Origin: Hyphococcus sp.
GTDB taxonomy: Bacteria; Pseudomonadota; Alphaproteobacteria; Caulobacterales; Parvularculaceae
Length of the DNA stretch: 64,000 nt
NCBI GenBank assembly: GCA_021776245.1
Contig: JAJFGF010000046.1
Location: 172,234 to 236,233, forward strand
Reading direction: 5' to 3'
The first letter of the stretch is position 1. Each line of letters starts with the position of its first letter. Below, piece by piece: positions 26,809 through 35,632 of the stretch. The position numbers and the translations under genes are program-made. The notes beneath the pieces are model-generated. The model had not been told where the DNA came from. It saw nothing but the letters and a program-made list of their open reading frames with translations, and searched no databases.

Positions 26809-28059
26809 ATGGCGAAACGATCCCAATCGACCGGTAAGATAGATCAAACCGATTACGCGCATGCTGATGCGCAAATCGGGCGGTCGGGTCTTGAAAGTGA
26901 CGTCAGTGCGATCGGCGTTGACGATTTTGACCGCAATGTATGGTGCGTTCTCGGGCTGCCGTTAGATTTGACAGATGTTGACGGGGCGATCGCGGAGATT
27001 GATCAGGCCGTGCGGGACAACAAAAAACTGTCCTTTGTTACGCCGAATGTGAATTGGCTTGTCCGTTCGTTTCACGACCCGGTTGTGCGCAGGGAAATAC
27101 TTGACGCCGATTTAAGCCTTGTCGATGGCGCCCCTTTGGTTGTGCTGGCCAAGATGTTGGCGGTTCCGGCAAAGTCGCGCGTCGCCGGGTCAGACCTTTT
27201 TGAGGCGCTGCGCCGGCGGCCTGCATTCGCAAAAGGCAAGATCAAAGTGTTCTTTTTCGGCGGGCGCAACGGCGCGGCGCAAGCAGCAATGAATTTGATT
27301 AACAGCACGGCTGGCGGAGTAGAGGCAGTAGGCTTTCATAATCCTGGATTTGGCGACGTTGAGAGCATGAGCGCTGAGCCTGTGATCGATAAAATCAACA
27401 AAACCGAAGCCGATTTTGTCGTCGTTGCCCTTGGCGCAGTGAAAGGGCAGGCCTGGATCAACCGCAACCAAGACCGACTCGACGCCCCGGTTGTGGCCCA
27501 TCTCGGCGCTGTCGTCGATTTTACCGCGGGCGGCGTTTCGCGAGCGCCGAAATGGCTTCAAAAGATCGGCCTCGAATGGGCATGGCGCATCAAAGAAGAG
27601 CCAGCGCTTTGGCGCAGATATTTTGCTGACGGTCTCAGCATGGTGCAAATTGCCGTGACCAAGTTTCTGCCCCAGCTGCAGCTACCGGTGCAGGCAAAAT
27701 TGAGCGCACCAGTGAGCGCCGAGGTTGAGCATGGGCCCACCAAAACAACAATCATGTTATCGGGCGATATCCGCCATGCTGCTTTGCGCCCCATCAGGGA
27801 AGCTTTTAGGAAGGCTGCAGCGCTCGGGTCGGATATTTGCCTCGATTTTTCAACCGTTGCTTCATTCGACCGGGCATTTCTAGGGCAGGTTTTGATGCTG
27901 GAAAAAAACCTTATGCGAGGCGGTCAAAACATATATATCGCTGGCGTGCAACGGTCTCATCTTAGAGTATTAAAGGCCAATCAAATGGGATATCCCTCTA
28001 GCGAGGCAGACGACCGAAAACCGGAAAATTTGCGGGCGCCGCATCGGGCGGCCGTCTGA
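26809..28059 (+). CDS. WecG/TagA/CpsF-family glycosyltransferase fused to a STAS-like domain
   Basis: A 416-residue protein. Residues about 46-285 are a WecB/TagA/CpsF transferase: [59 protein letters not shown] and the ending EPALWRRYF. Members add a ManNAc(A)-type sugar to a lipid-linked precursor. Residues 311-396 read like a STAS domain (IMLSGDIRHAAL, CLDFSTVASFDRAFLGQVL, GQNIYIAGVQRSHLRVL), but the usual phosphorylatable DSSG is DRAF here. A GTG 4 codons upstream is possible; ATG 26809 was chosen because the GTG is too close to GGAG. It leads the PrsT-ATPase-glycosyltransferase run. Confidence 0.85.
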   Translation: MAKRSQSTGKIDQTDYAHADAQIGRSGLESDVSAIGVDDFDRNVWCVLGLPLDLTDVDGAIAEIDQAVRDNKKLSFVTPNVNWLVRSFHDPVVRREILDADLSLVDGAPLVVLAKMLAVPAKSRVAGSDLFEALRRRPAFAKGKIKVFFFGGRNGAAQAAMNLINSTAGGVEAVGFHNPGFGDVESMSAEPVIDKINKTEADFVVVALGAVKGQAWINRNQDRLDAPVVAHLGAVVDFTAGGVSRAPKWLQKIGLEWAWRIKEEPALWRRYFADGLSMVQIAVTKFLPQLQLPVQAKLSAPVSAEVEHGPTKTTIMLSGDIRHAALRPIREAFRKAAALGSDICLDFSTVASFDRAFLGQVLMLEKNLMRGGQNIYIAGVQRSHLRVLKANQMGYPSSEADDRKPENLRAPHRAAV

Positions 28060-28111
28060 TCAATTGTTCTGTAATTCATGTATTTGTTTGAGTTTGGGGG
28101 AAGTAGCTAAA

Positions 28112-30553
28112 ATGGACCAGTCAATGTTTAAATCGAAGCCACAAAAAAGAATGATATTGGCCTGCGCGCGCTCGAAAATGATGTCGGTAATTGCTGCGTC
28201 CGCCTTTGCGCTGACCGTCGCCTGCGCGTCGCCTGAAGAACGTGTTGAGAAATACAGTAGTGACGGCAGGGAGTATCTGGCGCAAGGCGAACTTGGCAAA
28301 GCTAACGTCCAGTTTCAAAATGCGCTCAAACTAGACGAGGAACACATACCTTCGCTCCTGGGCATGGCGCAAATCGTTGAGGAAAAACAAGATTTTCAAG
28401 GTATGTTCGGCCTGCTGCAGCGGATCGTACGCCTCGACCCAAATCAATTGGACGCGCAGGTTAAGCTCGGCAAACTTTACCTTATCGGCAGCGATGAAAC
28501 CGAAGCGCTTGAATATGCAGAAAAAGCGCTCGCACTCGACTCTAAAAATATTGATGCGCTGACGCTCAAGGCTGCCGTACTGTTGAAAGTCGGCGACAAT
28601 ACAGGCGCTGTCGAATTAGCACGCCGCGTAGTCGCGAGAGACCCAGCCAATCCTGAAGCGGTTACGGTTCTTGCAACCGAACGTACGCGCGCCGGAGACA
28701 ATGCGGCCGCGCTGGTTGAATTGGACGCCGGACTTGCCGTCAATCCGGAAACTGCAGTTTTACAGCTTTTGCGGATTCAAGTTCTTACAAATATGAACCG
28801 TGACGACGACGTGCGCGCCGCCTATCTGGAATTGATTGAACACTTTCCTGGCGAAACTGCCTATCGTCGAGTTTACACCAGTGATTTGCTGAACCACGGC
28901 CTATTTGATGAAGCGCAAATCCAACTTGAGGCGATCGCCGCATTGGAGCCAGATAATATTGAAGCCAAACTGGACGTGATCAGAGTTATCAACTCTAACA
29001 GCGATTTAGGTTCCGCGACCGCTGACGAAAAATTTCGCGCATACCTGGCGGCAGAGCCCGAAAATATTCAACTGAAATTCGCTTTTGTCGATTTTCTGCG
29101 CAGTACAAATAGTGACGACGAGGCGGATGCTTTGCTTGAAACATTGTCGCGGGCTGGTGACAACGAGGTGGCGCTCCGGGCGAAGAATAGAATCGCCGGA
29201 GTCCATATGCGCAATGAAGAGTGGGATAAAGCGCGACCATTGATCGAAGAAATTCTATTGCAAGACCAGCGAAACACCGATGCGCTTGTAAAAAGAGCAA
29301 GCCTTAAAATCCGCAACGAAGAGTTAGACGCCGCTATTATTGACTTGCGCGCGGCGTTGGATAACAGCCCAAACTTACCTGAAGCACTAGTTGCTATGGC
29401 GACTGTGTTTGAGCAAAAAGGCAGCATCAGTTCTGCTCGTGCGGAACTTGCCAGCGCATTTGAGGCCAGTAACAGAGCGCCAAACATAGCCAACATATTT
29501 GCGAAATTTCTTTTTCGCCATGGCGATCCCGCGCGCGCCGAGGAAGTGCTTGTCGATTCATTAGCTTCTTTTCCGGGCAATGTAATAAATTTAAAGCTTT
29601 TGGCGGGCGTTAGGCTTTCACTGCAAGACTGGCGCGGCGCAGAAGAAGTCGCGCAAATTCTTGAAAATATTGGCGACAACAATGCGGATGTTGATACGAT
29701 AAAATCAGCAGCCTATAGCGGCCTTGGCGAATACAACCGCGTGATCGAAGCCCTTACTGCACGCGGCGACCAGGCGCCGCTTGAAAGTCGCCCGCTTGCA
29801 ACTCTTGTGGCTGCGTATATTCGAACGAACAGGGTCGACGACGCCCAGGCCCTTCTCAATCGCATCATTCAAGCAGAAGGAAATGACAATTACACCGCGC
29901 GCATCCTGCTTGCGCAGGTGTTTGGCATCCGTGAGGATGAAGAACGCGCCGCAGCCGTCTTGATTGACGCTACAAATGCCGACCCGTCTCGTCCAGAGGC
30001 TTATGAGCTGTTGTATCGTTATTATTTGCGCACCGGACAAAACGAGAAAGCATTGGCGCTGGTCAGCGATGGATTGTCCAAGGCGCCGGAAAACGTAGCC
30101 TTGCAGTTTTTTAAGGCAGACATTTTGCTTAGCAATAAGAAATTTGAAGAAGCGTTTATGGTCTATTCTGCGCTAATTGATGTGCGGCCAAATGATCCGC
30201 TGATCGCAAATAATTTTGTCAGCCTATCGAGTGATCTTCGTTTGGATTCGGAAAGTGTTGCGCGCGCGCTTAAAATTGCAGGAGTTTTGAAAAACCAGGA
30301 CAACCCCGCTTTCAACGATACGATCGGGTGGGCGCATTATCGAGCCGGGGAATTCAAGACGGCGCTCGATTTTTTGTTGCGCGCCGCAGAATCAGCAAAT
30401 GGCAACGCGGAAATTACTTACCATCTCGGCGCTGCGCAGCTGGCTATGGGCGAGACAGAACAGGCAAAAATTAATCTTCAAGACGCATTGTCTGCGGGCG
30501 GTTCGGAATTTCGATTCAGTGACGAAGTTCGCGAATTGTTGGAGGGGATTTGA
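28112..30553 (+). CDS. prsT: PrsT-like TPR-repeat (lipo)protein of the exosortase/exopolysaccharide system
   Basis: An 813-residue protein made almost wholly of tetratricopeptide repeats, with A/G-x3-L/Y-x7-A patterns spaced 34 residues apart from about residue 55 to the end. The N-terminus has a hydrophobic stretch and a lipobox-like ALTVAC (Cys38) with Thr at -3, so it may be a lipoprotein exported to the periplasm. This matches PrsT of PEP-CTERM loci, in size and neighbours. It probably scaffolds the polysaccharide export machinery. The frame opens 16 codons earlier, but ATG 28112 has a GGGGGAAG site. Downstream, 60 bases separate it from the ATPase fusion. Confidence 0.88.
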   Translation: MDQSMFKSKPQKRMILACARSKMMSVIAASAFALTVACASPEERVEKYSSDGREYLAQGELGKANVQFQNALKLDEEHIPSLLGMAQIVEEKQDFQGMFGLLQRIVRLDPNQLDAQVKLGKLYLIGSDETEALEYAEKALALDSKNIDALTLKAAVLLKVGDNTGAVELARRVVARDPANPEAVTVLATERTRAGDNAAALVELDAGLAVNPETAVLQLLRIQVLTNMNRDDDVRAAYLELIEHFPGETAYRRVYTSDLLNHGLFDEAQIQLEAIAALEPDNIEAKLDVIRVINSNSDLGSATADEKFRAYLAAEPENIQLKFAFVDFLRSTNSDDEADALLETLSRAGDNEVALRAKNRIAGVHMRNEEWDKARPLIEEILLQDQRNTDALVKRASLKIRNEELDAAIIDLRAALDNSPNLPEALVAMATVFEQKGSISSARAELASAFEASNRAPNIANIFAKFLFRHGDPARAEEVLVDSLASFPGNVINLKLLAGVRLSLQDWRGAEEVAQILENIGDNNADVDTIKSAAYSGLGEYNRVIEALTARGDQAPLESRPLATLVAAYIRTNRVDDAQALLNRIIQAEGNDNYTARILLAQVFGIREDEERAAAVLIDATNADPSRPEAYELLYRYYLRTGQNEKALALVSDGLSKAPENVALQFFKADILLSNKKFEEAFMVYSALIDVRPNDPLIANNFVSLSSDLRLDSESVARALKIAGVLKNQDNPAFNDTIGWAHYRAGEFKTALDFLLRAAESANGNAEITYHLGAAQLAMGETEQAKINLQDALSAGGSEFRFSDEVRELLEGI

Positions 30554-30613
30554 ACGATTAGACGCTGCGCCGAGATGACAAGGGCCGGTTGCCCCGATCG
30601 GAATTAAGACCAG

Positions 30614-32746
30614 ATGTATGAAGAATTTTTCGGCCTGACGGAAAAGCCGTTCTCAATACAACCCGACCCCTCTTTCTTGTATTGGGGGCGAACGCATCGA
30701 CTTGCCTATGCAATGCTTGAGTACGGCGTGTTAAATCACGCTGGCATCTCGGTGATCACTGGTGAAGTGGGGTGTGGGAAGACAACGCTTATTCATCGAT
30801 TGTTGGAGCAACTCTCTGATACCCACACCGTTTCTTTATTGTCCAACATTCAGGAGGGACGCGGCGACTTGTTAAGTTGGGTTCTAATGGGTTTTGGCCA
30901 GCCGTTTGCGGGCAAAACACATGTCGAACTTTTTGCGCAATTGCAGACTTATTTCATCGGGGAATACGCCAAAGGACGGCGCATTATCTTGATCATTGAT
31001 GAGGCGCAAAATCTTTCCATGGATATGCTGGAAGAGCTTCGCCTGCTTTCAAATATCAATGCAGGCAAAGATCAGCTATTGCAGCTTATCCTTGTGGGAC
31101 AGCCGGAGCTAAAAGGGCTGTTAAATAAGCCTGAACTACTTCAGTTGGCGCAGCGGGTCGGCTCTGATTTTCATTTGACGCCTCTCAATAAAGAGGAGGT
31201 TCACGCTTATGTCGAAACGCGTCTCGCAATTGCCGGCTGTAAGCGGCGAATTTTTACAGATCGCGCCATTGATTTGATTGCAGAGCAATCCCGGGGCGTT
31301 CCCCGCGTTATTAATATCATTGCGGATACGGCGCTTGTATACGCATTTTCGGCCGAAGATTTGGTCGTCGGGGTTGAAACAATTCGCAGCGTCATTCGCG
31401 ATAAAACCGATTACGGCGTATTTGGAATTGCTTCGAATGTGCCAAGCACGCCGCCATTAAAGCCTCTTGCGGGCGCTGGGCCGGACGCGTTTGTCAGCGA
31501 CGCATCCGAAATGAAAGAAAACGAAGGCAACGCCGCACGTCGACCCGAAAAGGCAGGATCAGAACCGGCGCATTCAGAAAAACCTGCAAGCAATTTCACA
31601 CCGAAATCCGGCGCTGCGCCGTCTGCAGGATCGGCCGCGAAGTCCCTCGCCAGCTCAAAGCAGACAGCGACGGCGCCCATGCCGGCGCCGGAATCGGAAC
31701 TGGCTAAATTGGACCGACCCGTATTGACGGAAGCGTCCGCCATTACTGGAATTGTTGTGGTTGGGGCCAATTCAAAAATTTCGCCCGAAGCGGCAATTCG
31801 GTCGGCAGGTGACAGCAGGGCGATCGTGTTTGCGCCCGTCGGGCTGGCGCCGGAGCCGTTGGCGGTCGCCCGGCGGGCTGGCGCCGTAATCGTTGAAGGC
31901 GACGAACGATCATTGGCGACCGGCGGCCGCGCCCGTAACGCTGGCTATCGCCAACTTAAAAAAATCGCCCCCCATTTGCGCTATGTCCAGTTTATCGATT
32001 CTGACTATGCGCTTGATCCGGACTGGATTGCGACTGCGGAAAAGTTTATGGAGCGCCGTCCCGAAGTGGCGATTATTGAGGGGGCGGTGCAAACGCAGTC
32101 AGGAGCTTCCATCGAATATCGCACAATTGCTGAACAAAAAACTCTGGAAGCAATGGGCGAAGTGCCGCTGATTGCAAATGCAAGCGTTTTTATGCGCACG
32201 GAGAATTTTGAGGCCGCAGGCGGTTTTCGGGGCGATCTTTTAGTTTGTGAGACGGAAGATTTGTGTGTGCGCCAACGCCGCCGTGGCGGGCGCGTGTGGA
32301 GACTTGACGCCAACATGTTGATTTGCGAATCGCAAAAACAAAAATTGGCAAACTGGTGGTCGGGCAGTGTTCGCCATGGTTTCGAAAACGCCTATGCCGC
32401 CTCATTGCATGGCGGCCCGCCGGAGCGTGTCGGCGTGCGTGACACTGCGCGCGCTATTATTTGGGGATTTGCATTTCCGCTTGCAATTGCCGTGTCTGCT
32501 CTTGCCGGCGGTGTAGGCGCAGCTATTTGGGCGCCGTTAACGCCCGCTTCCGTTGTTGTCGCGTCAATCGCCGCTCTGGGCGTAAGCGTATACGGCGTGA
32601 AATTTATTGTCGCTGTTGCGCGTCGCGGCCCCCAGAAGCCGTCTTCCTGGCGGAAAGCATTTTATGCAGTGTTTGGCCGGTTCCCGGAATTTGCTGGCGT
32701 GTGGCGCTTTTGGTTCGGCGGAAAAAAAACACCGCGCGCCAAATAG
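30614..32746 (+). CDS. Exosortase-system ATPase fused to a family 2 glycosyltransferase
   Basis: A 710-residue fusion. Residues 1-265 are the ExeA-like ATPase of PEP-CTERM loci, with MYEEFFGLTEKPFSIQPDP at the start, Walker A GEVGCGKTT (50-58) and Walker B IILIIDEAQ (124-132). Residues 270-370 are a Pro/Ala/Ser-rich linker. Residues about 378-600 are a GT-A glycosyltransferase with DSD (462-464) and ETED (546-549), and two membrane helices near 612-670. The GT part aligns with the glycosyltransferase at 34190, but its first nucleotide-binding segment is FAPVGLAP in place of YVDSGSKD, so the first Asp is lost. The ATPase is normally a separate 270-residue protein. Confidence 0.88.
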   Translation: MYEEFFGLTEKPFSIQPDPSFLYWGRTHRLAYAMLEYGVLNHAGISVITGEVGCGKTTLIHRLLEQLSDTHTVSLLSNIQEGRGDLLSWVLMGFGQPFAGKTHVELFAQLQTYFIGEYAKGRRIILIIDEAQNLSMDMLEELRLLSNINAGKDQLLQLILVGQPELKGLLNKPELLQLAQRVGSDFHLTPLNKEEVHAYVETRLAIAGCKRRIFTDRAIDLIAEQSRGVPRVINIIADTALVYAFSAEDLVVGVETIRSVIRDKTDYGVFGIASNVPSTPPLKPLAGAGPDAFVSDASEMKENEGNAARRPEKAGSEPAHSEKPASNFTPKSGAAPSAGSAAKSLASSKQTATAPMPAPESELAKLDRPVLTEASAITGIVVVGANSKISPEAAIRSAGDSRAIVFAPVGLAPEPLAVARRAGAVIVEGDERSLATGGRARNAGYRQLKKIAPHLRYVQFIDSDYALDPDWIATAEKFMERRPEVAIIEGAVQTQSGASIEYRTIAEQKTLEAMGEVPLIANASVFMRTENFEAAGGFRGDLLVCETEDLCVRQRRRGGRVWRLDANMLICESQKQKLANWWSGSVRHGFENAYAASLHGGPPERVGVRDTARAIIWGFAFPLAIAVSALAGGVGAAIWAPLTPASVVVASIAALGVSVYGVKFIVAVARRGPQKPSSWRKAFYAVFGRFPEFAGVWRFWFGGKKTPRAK

Positions 32747-32866
32747 AAAATGGCAGGAAAGCTGACGTCCCGGTCGGCGCCGTCACGGTTTCGGCTGAGC
32801 CGCAGAAGGGCCGTAAGTGTTTTAATCTCTGGTTTCGCGCAGTATCTGGTGCGCGGCAAAGAAACA

Positions 32867-32904
32867 AGATCATCGGGCGATTCCTTTTACTCGCCCGAAG
32901 ATCT
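32867..32904. repeat. Dispersed palindromic element, copy 2
   Basis: The left arm 32867-32880 (AGATCATCGGGCGA) pairs with 32891-32904 at 13 of 14 positions around a 10-base loop. It matches the palindromes at 4772-4810 and 55567-55606. It lies between the ATPase-glycosyltransferase fusion and the next glycosyltransferase, about 120 bases after a stop. The rest of that 205-base gap holds nothing I recognise. Confidence 0.7.
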
Positions 32905-32951
32905 AGATATACCGTTTAAGGGCAAATCTGTAAGCGCGTAAAAGGCTGCTG

Positions 32952-34151
32952 ATGACCGTCATGATACACCTTATTGCAATCAGCGCTGCGCTATTGACTT
33001 GCGTAATGGCGGCATTTCTCTTGTTGGAGGTCGTTGCGTCGCTTTGGCCGGTTCGGACCAAAAGTTTCAAGCGGGCGACGCCGGGACAAATTGCAGTGGT
33101 CATTCCTGCACACAATGAAGAGAAAATTATTGCGTCAACACTGAAAAACGTCAAAGGTCAGCTTTGCGACGGCGATCGGATAATCGTGGTCGCCGATAAT
33201 TGCACGGATCAAACAGCCAATATAGCAACAGATCTTGGCGCTGAATGTTTGATACGCAACGATCACGCCCATCGCGGTAAAGGTTATGCGCTGCAGTTTG
33301 CAATTGAGGCATTGCGTCGACAGCCGCCGGACATTGTTATGTTCATCGACGCTGACTGCCTGTTTGCTGACGGCGCTCTGATCCTGACGGCGAGTATCGC
33401 GGCGGGCGAAAAGCGCCCGGCGCAGGCGCTTTACATGATGCGAGCGCCGAATGGCGCGGCGGCGCGCCAACGTGTTGCGGAATTTGCCTGGTTGTTTATC
33501 AATCAAGTCCGTATGCGCGGGCTGCAGAATCTTTTTGATGTGACGCGTTTTACGGGCGCCGGCCTGGCGGTGCCTTGGGAGGCGCTGTCGGCAATTAACA
33601 TGGCGTCTGGAGAGATTGTTGAAGATCTTGCGATGACATTTGAATTCACAAGTCGGGGCAATCCTCCACTACTTTTGGTCGATGCGCTCATCACAAGCGA
33701 ATTTCCGCAACACGGCGACGCTCAGATGAAACAATCGGCGCGGTGGTCGATTGGCTCCCTTACATACGCGTTTCGATCCGGGGCGGCCTGGTTGAGCCAT
33801 GGCCTATTCAAAGGTCGCTTGCAGCTTGTCGGCGCGGCAATTGATTTGATGATCCCCCCGTTAGCGATTTTTGTGCTCTTGGTTCTTGCTGTTGCGGCGC
33901 TATCGGTCGTTTCGTGGCTTTTCGGAAGCGCGATAGCGATAATGCTTGCCGGGTTAGCTGCTATGCAATTAATTGCGGCGATCACGTTGGGGTGGGTTTG
34001 TTATGGCCGGTCTGCTTTGCCCCCGGCGGAATTGGCGGCGGTGGCTCAATTTTTGGGATCAAAGTTTTTGGTATTTGGCGCAAAAGGACGAGCAACTGCA
34101 AAAACATGGACGCCGACACGTGGCGGGGAACACGATGATCATGCAGAGTGA
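32952..34151 (+). CDS. Membrane-bound family 2 glycosyltransferase
   Basis: A 399-residue protein. An N-terminal membrane helix (residues 5-30) precedes a GT-A domain: QIAVVIPAHNEEKII (46-60), VADNCTDQT, RGKGYAL, the DXD as FIDADCLF near residue 130 and FTGAGLAVPWEAL with GEIVEDLAMTFEF (catalytic ED) around 200-230. Two or three membrane helices follow (305-365). This is the processive/polyprenol sugar transferase layout, similar to cellulose synthase-like or EpsO-type enzymes, and the QXXRW-type box is KQSARWSIGS. It may polymerise or transfer sugars on the membrane. Confidence 0.9.
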   Translation: MTVMIHLIAISAALLTCVMAAFLLLEVVASLWPVRTKSFKRATPGQIAVVIPAHNEEKIIASTLKNVKGQLCDGDRIIVVADNCTDQTANIATDLGAECLIRNDHAHRGKGYALQFAIEALRRQPPDIVMFIDADCLFADGALILTASIAAGEKRPAQALYMMRAPNGAAARQRVAEFAWLFINQVRMRGLQNLFDVTRFTGAGLAVPWEALSAINMASGEIVEDLAMTFEFTSRGNPPLLLVDALITSEFPQHGDAQMKQSARWSIGSLTYAFRSGAAWLSHGLFKGRLQLVGAAIDLMIPPLAIFVLLVLAVAALSVVSWLFGSAIAIMLAGLAAMQLIAAITLGWVCYGRSALPPAELAAVAQFLGSKFLVFGAKGRATAKTWTPTRGGEHDDHAE

Positions 34152-34189
34152 CCGGCGGCGTCGTGCGTCAAATATCACAATAACAAATT

Positions 34190-35176
34190 GTGTTGAATGA
34201 AGCGGTGGAAAATCTCGGATTTGTTGCGATCGGGCGAAATGAAGGCGAGCGCCTTGAGCGATGCCTTAATTCACTGCAGCGTCACGGATTGCGTGTTGTT
34301 TACGTTGATTCCGGCTCAAAAGACGCCAGCCTGGCTGTTGCAAAAAAAGCCGGCGCCGCGATTGTAGAGCTGTCTTCCGACAGGCCATTTACAGCAGCGC
34401 GTGCGCGCAATGCGGGGTTTAAGCGGTTGTTTGGGCAGTGGCCGGATACGCAACATGTGATGTTCATAGACGGCGATTGCGAACTGGTGGACGGGTTTAT
34501 CCCGGCGGCGCTCAAATTACTTCATGAAAATCCTGCTATTGGCGTGGTCACGGGCAGATGCCGCGAGCGCAATCCGGATGCGACGATTTACAACCGTCTT
34601 TGCGATATGGAATGGAATGGGCCGACCGGGGAAATCGACGCGTGCGGTGGTATTTTTCTGGTCAGAACGGCGACATTTCAGTCAGCTGGCGGATTTAACC
34701 CCTCGCTGATCGCTGGCGAAGAACCGGAATTTTGTATTCGCGTGCGTGAGGCAGGTGAAACCATAATTCGCGTCAAAGAAGATATGTGTTTTCATGACGC
34801 TGACATGCGGCGCTTTGGCCAATGGTGGCGTCGCGCTGTCCGCGCCGGTTACTCCTATGCGCAAGTCAATCGTTTGCATTCGGACGCTTACAAAGCTGAA
34901 CGCCGCCGTGCCTGGTTTTGGGGAGCGATTCTGCCATCGTTGATTTTCGCGACAGCGCCGCTAACGGGCGGTTGGAGCGGCGCATTAGTAATTCTCTATG
35001 CCGCTTCTTTTTTGAAAACGCGGCGCGGTCTGATAAGATCTGGCGCCGAATCAAATAATGCCAGCATATTTGCGGCATTTCTTGTCTTGTCCAAATTTCC
35101 AAATCTGATCGGTTTGCTGAATTTCCGCAGCAAGCAATTTTTCAAGCAGCCGATAAATATCATCGAATATAAATAA
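34190..35176 (+). CDS. Family 2 glycosyltransferase
   Basis: A 328-residue GT-A enzyme. It has FVAIGRNEGERLERCL (11-26), VVYVDSGSKDASL (37-49), ARARNAGFKRL and the DGD in MFIDGDCEL (94-96), then FNPSLIAGEEPEFCIRVREAG with the catalytic acidic pair. C-terminal membrane helices are near 237-270. The start is a GTG at 34190 with TTG and GTG alternatives at 34193 and 34205; no start has a strong site. It is the full-length counterpart of the domain fused to the ATPase at 30614, so the two probably duplicated from one gene. Confidence 0.88.
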   Translation: MLNEAVENLGFVAIGRNEGERLERCLNSLQRHGLRVVYVDSGSKDASLAVAKKAGAAIVELSSDRPFTAARARNAGFKRLFGQWPDTQHVMFIDGDCELVDGFIPAALKLLHENPAIGVVTGRCRERNPDATIYNRLCDMEWNGPTGEIDACGGIFLVRTATFQSAGGFNPSLIAGEEPEFCIRVREAGETIIRVKEDMCFHDADMRRFGQWWRRAVRAGYSYAQVNRLHSDAYKAERRRAWFWGAILPSLIFATAPLTGGWSGALVILYAASFLKTRRGLIRSGAESNNASIFAAFLVLSKFPNLIGLLNFRSKQFFKQPINIIEYK

Positions 35177-35632
35177 CAAATTGGAATTTGCGCCCAATAT
35201 TGCTTTCTCGTAACTATTCGTCCGGGCTTGGTTTCCCCGCGTTCGTTACGAAAAAATAAGCAAACCGGCCGAGACGCAACTTTACGGGCAAAATGATTCG
35301 AAAGTTGGCGCCGCTCGGTTCAAGACTGCCGGATAGAGCCAAATTTCCCACAATAATCGTAATTACAATGTACTTTGTTCTTCGTATTTTAATCCACATT
35401 AACGAAATACTAACAGCGCTATTTGGCCTTTCCCTAAATAATCCGTAACGCTCATATTTCTTCGACTTGATTTAAAAAATTGGAGCTATTCGGGAAAATA
35501 AGCGTTTCCATTACCCCGATAGTTTTGTGGGGTCGCGCGAGAATGATGCGGCGATGAAAACGGCGGAGAAATGTTTCTTCGTTTGTTGAGTAACGCCGGC
35601 GCTGGGCCGGTTTGAATGAATGCGAGTATTAT
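35177..35632. other. Gene-free stretch before the G8-domain gene
   Basis: About 455 bases, AT-rich in the right half. A weak inverted repeat (TCGTAAC/GTTACGA, with a spacer of about 30 bases) lies near 35211-35255. I saw no sigma-54 site with correct spacing and no convincing -35/-10 pair. The promoter of the large gene downstream must lie here. No open frame I would support. Confidence 0.4.
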
